Translations under genes and position numbers: made by a program
Shown: positions 36,187-44,078 of the stretch, one piece after another
Layout: every line of letters starts with the position of its first letter
Numbering within the stretch: the stretch's first letter is position 1
The notes under the pieces: generated by a model
Seen by the model: the letters and a program-made list of their open reading frames with translations, nothing else
Database searches by the model: none
What the model was told of the DNA's origin: nothing
Origin: Bifidobacterium cuniculi
GTDB lineage: Bacteria; Actinomycetota; Actinomycetes; Actinomycetales; Bifidobacteriaceae
Direction of reading: 5' to 3'
DNA length: 64,000 bases
Assembly: GCF_000741575.1 (NCBI RefSeq)
Contig: NZ_JGYV01000009.1
Coordinates: forward strand, 1-64,000

Positions 36187-37203
36187 ATGAAGGACGAGAT
36201 GTTGGGAATGGAGATGTTGCTCTTGACCAAGGCGGGGCAACGTTCGATTGAGGCGGCGCAACGGTGCCTGGATGCGGAGGCACGGTGCCACAGGCGCGTG
36301 GCGTGCGTGTTCGCATTGGGTGCGGCGCTGAGGTTGTTGGGGGTTTCGTACGAGCCCCGGTTGGAGGATGGCGGTTCCGGTGCGGTCGGGTCTCGGTTGG
36401 GTGCCGAGTTGTTGCAGGTCGTCATCGGACCGGGCGAATGCAAACCCAAGGATCATTGTTCCAGGCAGCGGCAGCGCAAGAGGTTCGGTGCGGATCGGGC
36501 GGCGTACTTCGTCTGCAATGTGCCGGTCGAGACAGTGGAGGTGGCGCCGGGAGTGACGTGTACGTCGGTGCCATTCACGTGGTTCATGATGGCGCGATGG
36601 CTCAGTTTGGAGGAGTTGGTGGTGCTCGGGGATGCGATGATGCAGCGCAAGACCCTGCATGAGCGGGTGACGCTTGAATCGTTCGAGGATATGCTCAGTC
36701 GGGTGGAGCGGCATGTTCGCGAGCGCGGCGGCGGGTGTCGGGCGCCGCATGGCATCGGGAGGTGTCGCATGGCGTTGCGGCTCATGGCGGAAGGCACGGA
36801 TTCGCCCATGGAGACACGCCTGCGTCTGACGTTGGAGCGGTATGGGCTGCCGAGGCCTGTGGTGAATCTGCCGTTGGAATTGGAGGATGGGAGCCATGTG
36901 TTCCTGGATCTTGCGTTTGAGGACGCGAGGGTGAGTGCGGAATACGACGGGCGACACCATGCGGAACAGTGGGAGCAGGATTCCGTGCGAAGGTTGGGGA
37001 TCGAGTCGGCAGGATGGGCTTACGTGCAAGTGGTCAATGAAAGCATGGCTTCCGAGTCGGGGCGGAAGACCGTGGCGGAGTTGGTGGCGAGACTGATCGC
37101 GGAGCGCACGGGCGTCAATTGGCTCTTGCCGAAGCCATTGACGCTGGAACAGGTTGCCAGACGGAAGCGGAGAGCGGGAAAGTACGCCAAGAGGGGCGCT
37201 TGA
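36187..37203 (+). CDS. AbiEi/DUF559-type protein with PD-(D/E)XK-like nuclease domain (paralogue A)
   Basis: 338 residues. The N-terminal half includes a segment VEVAPGVTCTSVPFTWFMMA (about 117-136) and LSLEELVVLGDAM, the pattern of actinobacterial proteins annotated as AbiEi-like with a DUF559 domain. The C-terminal half has SPMETRLRLTLERYGLP, FLDLAFEDARVSAEYDG (about 238-254) and HHAEQW, matching Vsr/DUF559 endonuclease folds. Its function is unknown; defence or DNA repair are possible. It is a diverged paralogue of 46959-48029. A 106-bp element follows 35 bases after the stop. Confidence 0.75.
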   Translation: MKDEMLGMEMLLLTKAGQRSIEAAQRCLDAEARCHRRVACVFALGAALRLLGVSYEPRLEDGGSGAVGSRLGAELLQVVIGPGECKPKDHCSRQRQRKRFGADRAAYFVCNVPVETVEVAPGVTCTSVPFTWFMMARWLSLEELVVLGDAMMQRKTLHERVTLESFEDMLSRVERHVRERGGGCRAPHGIGRCRMALRLMAEGTDSPMETRLRLTLERYGLPRPVVNLPLELEDGSHVFLDLAFEDARVSAEYDGRHHAEQWEQDSVRRLGIESAGWAYVQVVNESMASESGRKTVAELVARLIAERTGVNWLLPKPLTLEQVARRKRRAGKYAKRGA

Positions 37204-37238
37204 CGGGTATCGAGGGGCATCCGTGGAGTCGTTTGGGG

Positions 37239-37344
37239 CTTATGAGGTGTAGGTTAAGCGAAACAGGCCCAGATACACCCCTCCAAAACGGCGCCATTCC
37301 AATGGGTATACTTGCCCTCCCCCGCTTAACCCACACCTCATAAG
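37239..37344. mobile_element. 106-bp family inverted-repeat element, copy 4
   Basis: Exactly 106 bp; begins CTTATGAGGTGTAGGTTAAG and ends CTTAACCCACACCTCATAAG. The outer ends match the other copies, but the interior has diverged widely while keeping a CATT/AATG pair at the tip. It lies between the DUF559-type gene and the relB-yafQ pair. Confidence 0.85.
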
Positions 37345-37422
37345 AATCAAAGGCAATATATCTGGCACTGGAGCCCTCTTATGGCTGCGGTTCTCTCAGT
37401 GCTGCTGCGTCCAGATTGCCAA

Positions 37423-37460
37423 ATTGATTTACAATGTAATGTCAGTATAATGACATCAGA
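37423..37460 (+). promoter_or_regulatory. Promoter/operator of the RelB-YafQ pair
   Basis: A TTGATT -35 and TATAAT -10 (37446-37451) are spaced by 16 bases. The -10 lies in an imperfect palindrome (TAATGTCA...TGACATCA), a likely antitoxin operator. Confidence 0.65.
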
Positions 37461-37482
37461 TGTATGTACAAGGAGAAAAATG

Positions 37483-37746
37483 ATGAGTGAGTCCACCACA
37501 ATCACCTTCCGGACCGACCGTGCGGTGAAAGAGGAAGCACGCGAGCTGTATGCTTCCATGGGCATGGATCTTTCCACGGCCATCAACGTGTTCCTACGCC
37601 AATCCATTCGTGATAACGGCATGCCGTTCCGTATCACCAACGAACCGCAGGCAAGCGTGGAGGCTCGACGGCAAGCAACCATGCATGAAGGCGAGACCTT
37701 CCCGGATGCAGATGCACTCATGAAGGATTTGCTCGATGCTGAGTAG
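37483..37746 (+). CDS. RelB/DinJ-family antitoxin
   Basis: 87 residues from the second of two in-frame ATGs, 7 bases after AGGAG. The ribbon-helix-helix part is plain (TTITFRTDRAVKEEARELY, MDLSTAINVFLRQSI). The C-terminal region binds the toxin in DinJ-YafQ complexes. It overlaps the toxin gene by 11 bases. Confidence 0.9.
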   Translation: MSESTTITFRTDRAVKEEARELYASMGMDLSTAINVFLRQSIRDNGMPFRITNEPQASVEARRQATMHEGETFPDADALMKDLLDAE

Positions 37747-38017
37747 CGTCTTCCGTACCACTCAGTTCAAACGAGATTTCAAGGCGTTACTCAAGAAGCA
37801 TTACGATCCCGAAAAAATGAAGGCGACAGTGGAAGCATTGCTGGCGCAGGATCGAGCAGTCTCGAACTCGCAATACCGCGACCACGCACTTGTGGGTGGT
37901 TGGAAAGGATACCGCGAGATTCATCTTGAAGGTGACTGGTTGGTAATCTACCGCATCGAGAAGCAACAACTGCAACTCGTGTTGACACGCACCGGCTCCC
38001 ATGACGATTTATTCTGA
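37736..38017 (+). CDS. YafQ/RelE-family toxin, predicted ribosome-dependent mRNA interferase
   Basis: 93 residues, normal length. TTQFKRDFKALLKKHYD at the N-terminus, LVGGWKGYREIHLEGDWLV in the middle and LTRTGSHDDLF at the end are the YafQ signature, including the histidines and the C-terminal phenylalanine used in catalysis. It should cleave mRNA on the ribosome when not bound by the antitoxin encoded upstream. Confidence 0.92.
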   Translation: MLSSVFRTTQFKRDFKALLKKHYDPEKMKATVEALLAQDRAVSNSQYRDHALVGGWKGYREIHLEGDWLVIYRIEKQQLQLVLTRTGSHDDLF

Positions 38018-38140
38018 TGCAAGGCATCACGGTTGGTTACGTTCAAGAAGGGGTCTGTGCTGCATATCGTTAGGAGTGTAGGGAAGAACCGGTAGAGGAA
38101 GCATCCCAACCCGGTATGCGTATGCATTCATATGCGAAAG

Positions 38141-38219
38141 CAGAAATCTCTCGTTTGTTCGTGATATTTTCTAGGGCGGCCCGCCCTAGAAAATATCACG
38201 AACAAACGAGAGATTTCTG
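38141..38219. repeat. Perfect palindrome of the AGAAATCTCTCG family, rne 3' end
   Basis: 39-bp arms are perfectly complementary around one base (CAGAAATCTCTCGTTTGTTC at the outer end, CTAGGGCGG at the tip). It lies 21 bases past the rne stop and faces the yafQ 3' end, so it may terminate both. Confidence 0.9.
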
Positions 38220-38240
38220 TAGGAATTAATTCTTGTCAGT

Positions 38241-41200
38241 TCACTCGGTGGTGTCCGCAGCCTCCGTCTCGGTCACCTCGACCGTCTCCGACTCGGACTC
38301 AGGCTCCTGGTCCTTCACCTCGGTCACCTCAATCTCTGGGGCCTGGACCTCCTCAGGGGTCTGTGTCTCCTCGATGTGCTCGATCTGCACTTCCAGGTCC
38401 TCAGCTTGCTTCAGGGCGTCCTCGGCTTCGGTCTCCGCGTTGTTGGCGGCGACCGCGGCGGCGGCGATCTGCGCGAGCTTCGCCTTCACGGCGGCGGAGG
38501 AACCCTTCGGGGCGTTCTTCACCGCGTGGACTTCCGTGCCGTGGCCGTGCTTGTTGGTCTTGATGAAGGGGTCGCCGCCCTTGAGGGCGTAAGGGTCGTC
38601 GAAGTCACGGGAGATGGTGGGCTCGTCGTGCACGATGAAGCCGCGGCCCTTGCAGGTCGGGCACTCCTCGGAGAAGGCCTCCACCAGGCCCTGGCCGATG
38701 CGCTTGCGCGTCATCTGCACCAGGCCAAGCGACGTGACTTCGGCCACCTGGTGCTTGGTGCGGTCGCGCGCCAGGCACTCCACCAGACGGCGCAGCACCA
38801 GGTCGCGGTTCGCGGGCATCACCATGTCCACGTAGTCGATCATCACCATGCCGCCGATGTCACGCAGCCTCAGCTGGCGGGCAATCTCCTCGGACGCCTC
38901 CAGGTTGCAGCGCGTCACCGTCTCCTCGAGCGACTTGCCCTTGCCGATGAAACGGCCGGTGTTCACGTCGATGGTCGTCATGGCCTCGGTGCGATCGATC
39001 ACGATCGAGCCGCCGCTCGGCAGGTACACCTGCCGCTCCATGCCCTTGCGCAGCTGCGAGTCGATCTGCCACTTGTCGAACACGTCCTTGCCCTCGTGCT
39101 CGGCCGGGTCCCACTTCTCCAGCTTGCCGCGCAGGTCGGGCGCCATGTGCTCGAGGTACTCCTCGATGCGCTGGTAGACGCCGTCGCCCTCCACGATCAT
39201 CTTGCGGAAGTCATCGTTGAAGATGTCGCGCACCACGCGGATCGCCATGTCCGGCTCGCCCTGCAGCAGCTTCGGCCGCTTGCCGTTGCGGAACTCCTCG
39301 AACTTGGACTGGATCTGCTCCCACTGCTTGACGAGCGCCTCGAGGTCCTTGGTGATGGCCTCCTCGCTCGCCCCCTCGGCGGCGGTGCGGATGATCACGC
39401 CCATGTCCTTCGGCGCGATCTTGCCCACGATGCCCTTCAAGCGGCTACGTTCGCGGCTGGAGAGCTTGCGGCTCACGCCGGTCATGCCGCCGGACGGCAC
39501 GAGCACCAGGAAACGGCCGGCCAGCGTGACCTGACTGGTCAGGCGGGCACCCTTGTGGCCGATCGGGTCCTTCGTCACCTGCACGAGTACCGGATCGCCG
39601 GACTTGAACGCCAGCTCGATGCGCCGCGGCTGGCCCTCCAGCCTGGTGGAGTCCCAGTTGACCTCGCCGGCGTAGAGCACGCCGTTGCGCGCCTGGCCGA
39701 TGTCCACGAAGGCGGCCTCCATGCTCGGCAGCACGTTCTGCACGCGGCCGAGGTAGATGTTGCCCACGGTCGCCACCTCCTGGATGTCGGAGACGTAATG
39801 CTCCACGAGCACATTGTCCTCGAGCACGGAGATCTGCGTGTGACGGTCGCGCTGACGGACCACCATGAGGCGGTCCACGTTCTCGCGGCGCGCCAGGAAG
39901 TCCTGTTCGAGCAGCTGGTTCTGGCGGCTGCGTTCGCGGCGGTTGTCGCGGCGACGCTGCTTCTTCGCCTCCAGGCGGGTCGAGCCCTCCACATCGGTGA
40001 TCTCGTCGATGTACTGCTGCTTGCGCGAACGGTTGACCTTCGCGGCGCTCGATTCCTCCTCGGAACCCTTGCCGCCGCGGCGACGGCGCCGGCGACGCGT
40101 GACGGTGGTCTCCTCGTCCTCCTCGTCGTCATGTTCGTGCTTGCCGCGGGCGTCCTGCGCGTTCTCGCGCTCTCCCTCGGACTTGCGCGAACGGCGGCGG
40201 CGACGGGTGCGCAGCTGCTGGCCGTCGTCCTCCTCGTCGTCGTCATGCACGGACGTACGCTTGGCGGCCGCGCGCGCGATGGCGTCATCGATCGGCGCGT
40301 AGGTGATGTCGTCGAGCACGAGGTCCTCCTCGATCTGCTCGACCTCGGCGGCGGCGCGACGCTCCTGCGCGTTCAGCCGACGGCGCGAATGACGGGACTC
40401 GTGCTCGTCTTCGTCGTCATCGTCTGCGTGGGCCTTGGAGCGGGAACGGCTGGTGGTGTCTTCGTCGTCATCCTCGCGCTTGCGGCCACGGCGACGGCGC
40501 GTCGGCGCGGGCTGGTCGTCGTCCTCCGGGCGTGCGTGGCGGCCGCGACGGCGCGGACGGTCGTCCTCGTCATCGTCGCTGTCCTCGTCGTCATGGACGA
40601 GGCGGGCCGGCAGCACCGGCTCCTGGAAGAGCAGCGACGTCATGCCGCCACGACGACCGACACGGGCCTCGTCCTCCTCACGCTCCTCGAGCTCGAGGGC
40701 GGTGGGCTCGTCGTCGTCCGGCGCCGGCGCGGTGCGGCCGCGACGGCGGCGCGGGGCGGGAGCGTCCTCATCGACCGCGGTGCGGCTGCGGCGACGGGTG
40801 GACGGACGGTCATCGTCATCGTCGTCATGGGCGGAAGCACGGCGACGGCGGGTCGGCGCAGGCTGGTCGTCCTCGTCGTCGGCGTGCGCGGCAGAGCCGC
40901 GGCGGCGGCGCAGGGCGGGGGCATCTTCGTCGTCATCGGCAGCAGCGCGGCTGCGGCGACGGGTGGTGGCGGGGGCGTCGTCGGTGGTGGCCGTGCGGCG
41001 GCGACGGGTGGGGCGCTTCGGCTCGTCTTCGTCGGCGTCGTCGTGGTCGGGCTGGGCGGTGATGGCGGCCTTCGGCTTGGCGGTAGGCAGGACCTTCATC
41101 TTCGGCTCTTCGAAGAGCGGGCCGTGCTCCTCCACCTTGAGTTCCACGGATGCGTCGGCGGCGCCGGCTCCGCGGACTACGCGGCGGCCTCGGCGGCGGC

Positions 41201-41285
41201 GTGCGGGTGCGGCCGCCTGTGCATCTTCGGTTGTGTTGTTCTGTGCGGCTTCGGTTGCGTCGAAGTCCTCGTTTGTCTGTGGCAC
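38241..41285 (-). CDS. rne: Ribonuclease E/G family endoribonuclease
   Basis: 1014 residues from GTG at 41285, which follows GAGGAG. Residues 1 to about 450 are disordered: alternating acidic stretches (DDDED) and arginine clusters (TRRRR), as in actinobacterial RNase E. The S1 domain lies near 500-590 (NIYLGRVQNVLPSMEAAFVD), then the RNase E/G catalytic core with VDVNTGRF-like TIDVNTGRFIG, and the zinc-link CPTCKGRG near 877. The tail is acidic. It processes and decays RNA. rplU normally follows it; here the accessory island intervenes. Confidence 0.95.
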   Translation of the reverse strand: MPQTNEDFDATEAAQNNTTEDAQAAAPARRRRGRRVVRGAGAADASVELKVEEHGPLFEEPKMKVLPTAKPKAAITAQPDHDDADEDEPKRPTRRRRTATTDDAPATTRRRSRAAADDDEDAPALRRRRGSAAHADDEDDQPAPTRRRRASAHDDDDDDRPSTRRRSRTAVDEDAPAPRRRRGRTAPAPDDDEPTALELEEREEDEARVGRRGGMTSLLFQEPVLPARLVHDDEDSDDDEDDRPRRRGRHARPEDDDQPAPTRRRRGRKREDDDEDTTSRSRSKAHADDDDEDEHESRHSRRRLNAQERRAAAEVEQIEEDLVLDDITYAPIDDAIARAAAKRTSVHDDDEEDDGQQLRTRRRRRSRKSEGERENAQDARGKHEHDDEEDEETTVTRRRRRRRGGKGSEEESSAAKVNRSRKQQYIDEITDVEGSTRLEAKKQRRRDNRRERSRQNQLLEQDFLARRENVDRLMVVRQRDRHTQISVLEDNVLVEHYVSDIQEVATVGNIYLGRVQNVLPSMEAAFVDIGQARNGVLYAGEVNWDSTRLEGQPRRIELAFKSGDPVLVQVTKDPIGHKGARLTSQVTLAGRFLVLVPSGGMTGVSRKLSSRERSRLKGIVGKIAPKDMGVIIRTAAEGASEEAITKDLEALVKQWEQIQSKFEEFRNGKRPKLLQGEPDMAIRVVRDIFNDDFRKMIVEGDGVYQRIEEYLEHMAPDLRGKLEKWDPAEHEGKDVFDKWQIDSQLRKGMERQVYLPSGGSIVIDRTEAMTTIDVNTGRFIGKGKSLEETVTRCNLEASEEIARQLRLRDIGGMVMIDYVDMVMPANRDLVLRRLVECLARDRTKHQVAEVTSLGLVQMTRKRIGQGLVEAFSEECPTCKGRGFIVHDEPTISRDFDDPYALKGGDPFIKTNKHGHGTEVHAVKNAPKGSSAAVKAKLAQIAAAAVAANNAETEAEDALKQAEDLEVQIEHIEETQTPEEVQAPEIEVTEVKDQEPESESETVEVTETEAADTTE

Positions 41286-41573
41286 TGGTCTCCTCGCGTC
41301 GCGCTGCAATCACGGCGCAAACGTCTGGGCTCCGTACGGTCTCACAGCCACCCTCTCACGATGGCCACGCCTAGGGGCGTCCGCCGGAAGCGAATCCTAA
41401 AGTCATCTCATGCGACGGCGGACACCGGCGCCCGCACGGCCGGTCACGCTGGGGCGGTACTCATTCATTGCCCAGGGCGGCTCGATGCAGGGGGATCGAC
41501 GCCATCGGATGCGCGGTGGTTTTGCAGGAACCACCAATTCATAAGTATGACACAGGGAGTGGTCCGTGCGCCA
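41286..41573. other. rne upstream region
   Basis: Contains the promoter and leader of rne. I see no gene and no clear repeat. RNase E leaders are often autoregulatory, but nothing specific can be shown here. Confidence 0.4.
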
Positions 41574-41705
41574 GTGGCGTTGTTCCTGCTAGAAATTGTT
41601 CATTTTTCTGAACAAAATCTAGAGGGCGAGCGGCCGCTTTGCGGCCTGCTCTCGCCCTAGATTTTGTTCAGAAAAATGAACAATTTCTAGCAGGAACAAC
41701 GCCAC
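41574..41705. repeat. Nested palindrome of the GAAATTGTTCA family, dapE 3' end
   Basis: Outer arms of about 49 bp (GTGGCGTTGTTCCTGCTAGA...) pair perfectly; the tip is imperfect (GGGCGAGCGGCCGC opposite GCGGCCTGCTCTCGCCC). It shares that tip with the copy at 42983-43088. It lies 8 bases past the dapE stop. Confidence 0.88.
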
Positions 41706-41713
41706 GGTGGGCG

Positions 41714-42919
41714 TCACGCGCCCAGCCAGTCCTTCAGCAGGTCGGCCATCAGGGTCAGGTCAGTCTCGGGGAGTTGCTCGTCGTGCTTGTGGGCGAGCAG
41801 GGGGCTGCCGGCGCCCAGGTTCACGGCGGGCACGCCGAGCTGCGAGAAGCGGGCGACGTCGGTCCAACCGAGCTTGGGCAGCGGGTCACGGCCGGTACGC
41901 TCCTTGACCAGGGCGACCAGCGACTGCGCGAGCGGGTCGGTCAGGCCGGGACGGGCACTGGGCGACTCGTCCTTCATCTCGATGCCGAAGCCCTCGAAGA
42001 CGCCGCCGGTGGCCACGTGTTCGCCGTTGCCCAATTCGGCGCCGGCGTCGGCACCCATCATGAGGGCCTTGGCCTCCTCGATGCTCTTGTCCGGGGCGAA
42101 GCGGTAGTTCACGTGGATGCGGCACTCGTCGGGGATCACGTTCGTGCCCTTTCCGCCGGAGATGAGGGTGGCGTTGAGGCCCTCCCGGTAGGTCAGGCCG
42201 TCCACTTCGATGGCACGGTTCTCATAGGAGTTGAGGCGGTTCAGGACTTCGGCGGCCTTGTGGATGGCGTTGTCGCCCATCCAGGCGCGGGCGGAGTGGG
42301 CGGCAGTGCCGTGCACGACCACGTCGAAGCGCATGGTGCCGTTGCAGCCGCCTTCGATACCGCAGTCGGTCGGTTCGCCGATGATCGCGAAGTCGCCCTC
42401 GATCCAGTCGGGATGCGTTTCCGCCACCTTGCGCAGGCCGTTGTGTTCGGCGGAGACCTCCTCATGGTCGTAGAAGACGAAGGTCAGGTCGTAGGCGGGG
42501 TCGGTGAGGGTGGCGGCCAGGTGGAGCAGGACTGCGTCGGAGCCCTTCATGTCAGTGGCGCCGCGTCCCCAGAGCACTCGCTCGCCCGGGTGGGCGGCGG
42601 CGATCTCCTCGCGGATGAGCGGGTCGCCGGGCTCGAGCCAGCGCGGTGGGAAGTTGTCGATGACGGGCACGGTGTCCAGGTGGCCGGCGAGGACCACTCG
42701 GCGGTCGCGGCCCAAGTCGGTGGAGGCCACGAGGGTGTCGCCATGGCGGCGGACCGTCAGGTGCGGGGCGTGGGTCTTGAGGAAGTCTTCGACCATGTCG
42801 GTCAGCTCGCGTTCCTCGCCGCTGACCGAGTAGACCTCCATGATCTGGGTCATGAGGCTGTTGAGGGATTCCTGCTCGGGAGCGGTCGGGTCGAAGGTGA
42901 TGGTCATCTGGTCGGGCAT
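41714..42919 (-). CDS. dapE: Succinyl-diaminopimelate desuccinylase
   Basis: 401 residues; an internal ATG four codons on (42907) is possible. Metal-site motifs of the M20 family are visible: LAGHLDTVP near 78, DMKGSDA near 128 and YDHEEVSAE near 152. A dimerisation domain lies between. DapE releases succinate in the meso-diaminopimelate/lysine pathway, which feeds peptidoglycan. Both ends of the gene are flanked by related palindromes. Confidence 0.93.
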   Translation of the reverse strand: MPDQMTITFDPTAPEQESLNSLMTQIMEVYSVSGEERELTDMVEDFLKTHAPHLTVRRHGDTLVASTDLGRDRRVVLAGHLDTVPVIDNFPPRWLEPGDPLIREEIAAAHPGERVLWGRGATDMKGSDAVLLHLAATLTDPAYDLTFVFYDHEEVSAEHNGLRKVAETHPDWIEGDFAIIGEPTDCGIEGGCNGTMRFDVVVHGTAAHSARAWMGDNAIHKAAEVLNRLNSYENRAIEVDGLTYREGLNATLISGGKGTNVIPDECRIHVNYRFAPDKSIEEAKALMMGADAGAELGNGEHVATGGVFEGFGIEMKDESPSARPGLTDPLAQSLVALVKERTGRDPLPKLGWTDVARFSQLGVPAVNLGAGSPLLAHKHDEQLPETDLTLMADLLKDWLGA

Positions 42920-42982
42920 GGCGGGTCCTTGGTGTTGGCGGTGCGGTACTGGGGCCTTATGGTACGCGGCACCCTCCGCACC

Positions 42983-43088
42983 CCTCTAGAAATTGTTCAT
43001 TTTTTTGAACAAAATCTAGGGCGAGAGGCCGCTGTGCGGCCTGCTCTCGCCCTAGATTTTGTTCAAAAAAATGAACAATTTCTAGAGG
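42983..43088. repeat. Palindrome of the GAAATTGTTCA family between divergent genes
   Basis: CCTCTAGAAATTGTTCATTT and complement, with a tip nearly the same as in the copy at 41574-41705. Unlike most copies it lies between two gene starts (dapE and the permease at 43134), where a terminator is not needed. Confidence 0.88.
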
Positions 43089-43133
43089 ATACGGCAGACT
43101 GGACCGGAGAGCGCATGCGGAAGGAGACACACG

Positions 43134-44078
43134 ATGCCGGGCTTGATCAGCGCGATGGAAGGATTCTGCGTCATCGGCATCGTCATCGGTGTCGGCTATG
43201 TGGCGGCACGCATGCGCATCGGCGGTCCCCAGGCGCAGCACGTGCTCAACCGGCTGAGCTTCTTCGTCGCCAGTCCCTGCCTCATGTTCGACATCCTCGC
43301 CGACGAGAAGATCACCGAGATCTTCCACCCCTCCATCGTCGTCGCCTTCCTATCCGCCATGGCCGTCGGCGTCATCTTCCTCATTCTCAATCGCCTGTAC
43401 TTCCATCTCAAGGCGCCGGACGCCACTATCGGCGCGCTCAACTCGCTGTACCTCAACTCGAACAACATCGGCCTGCCCATCGCCACGTACATCCTCGGCA
43501 ACCCCGCGCTCGTCGCGCCGATCCTCGTCATGCAACAGGCACTGTTCACGCCGGTCGGGCTCACCGTGCTCGACGTCACCACCAAGGGCAAGGTCTCGCT
43601 CAAGGCGATCCTCAAGCAGCCGCTGCACCAGCCGCTGCTCATCGGCACCGTGCTCGGCATCCTCGTCTCGTTTGTCAACGCGAAGTTCGGTTTCGCGGTG
43701 GTGCCGGACTACATCCGCACGCCGATTTCCATGATCGGTGACGCGGCCGTGCCCATGATCCTCATGGCCTTCGGCATGTCGCTGCACGGCACCCGGCCGA
43801 TGCAGGAGAAGGGTGACCGCCCGGCCATCATCACGGTCGCGGTGCTCAAGAACGTCGTCATGCCGATCGTCGCGTTCCTGCTCGCCTACTTCATGATGGG
43901 CTTCCGCGGGCCGGTGCTCTACGCCTGCGTCGTGCTCGCCGCGCTGCCGACCGGGCAGAACGTGTACAACTACGCGGCGCGCTACAACGTCGGCCTGCAG
44001 TTCGCGCGTGACGGCATCCTGGTGAGCACGGTGACGAGCCCGATCTTCATCGCCATCATCGCCGCCGTGCTCAGCTAG
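43134..44078 (+). CDS. AEC-family (auxin efflux carrier type) membrane transporter
   Basis: 314 residues, about ten hydrophobic helices. The N-terminal FCVIGIVIGVGYVAARM and the asparagine-rich LNSLYLNSNNIGLPIATYIL (about 103-122) are typical of the AEC fold. Members export organic acids or other anions; the substrate here is unknown. AAGGAG precedes the ATG. It converges on the ABC permease with no gap between the two stops. A second AEC protein lies at 54533-55525. Confidence 0.85.
   Translation: MPGLISAMEGFCVIGIVIGVGYVAARMRIGGPQAQHVLNRLSFFVASPCLMFDILADEKITEIFHPSIVVAFLSAMAVGVIFLILNRLYFHLKAPDATIGALNSLYLNSNNIGLPIATYILGNPALVAPILVMQQALFTPVGLTVLDVTTKGKVSLKAILKQPLHQPLLIGTVLGILVSFVNAKFGFAVVPDYIRTPISMIGDAAVPMILMAFGMSLHGTRPMQEKGDRPAIITVAVLKNVVMPIVAFLLAYFMMGFRGPVLYACVVLAALPTGQNVYNYAARYNVGLQFARDGILVSTVTSPIFIAIIAAVLS

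Noticed and set aside
14226-38017. Prophage or integrative element
   Set aside because: No integrase, portal, terminase, relaxase or att-like tRNA duplication is visible in the island.
38376-41660. 1094-codon plus-strand frame opposite rne
   Set aside because: Antisense shadow of the RNase E gene; it also runs through the palindrome at 41574.
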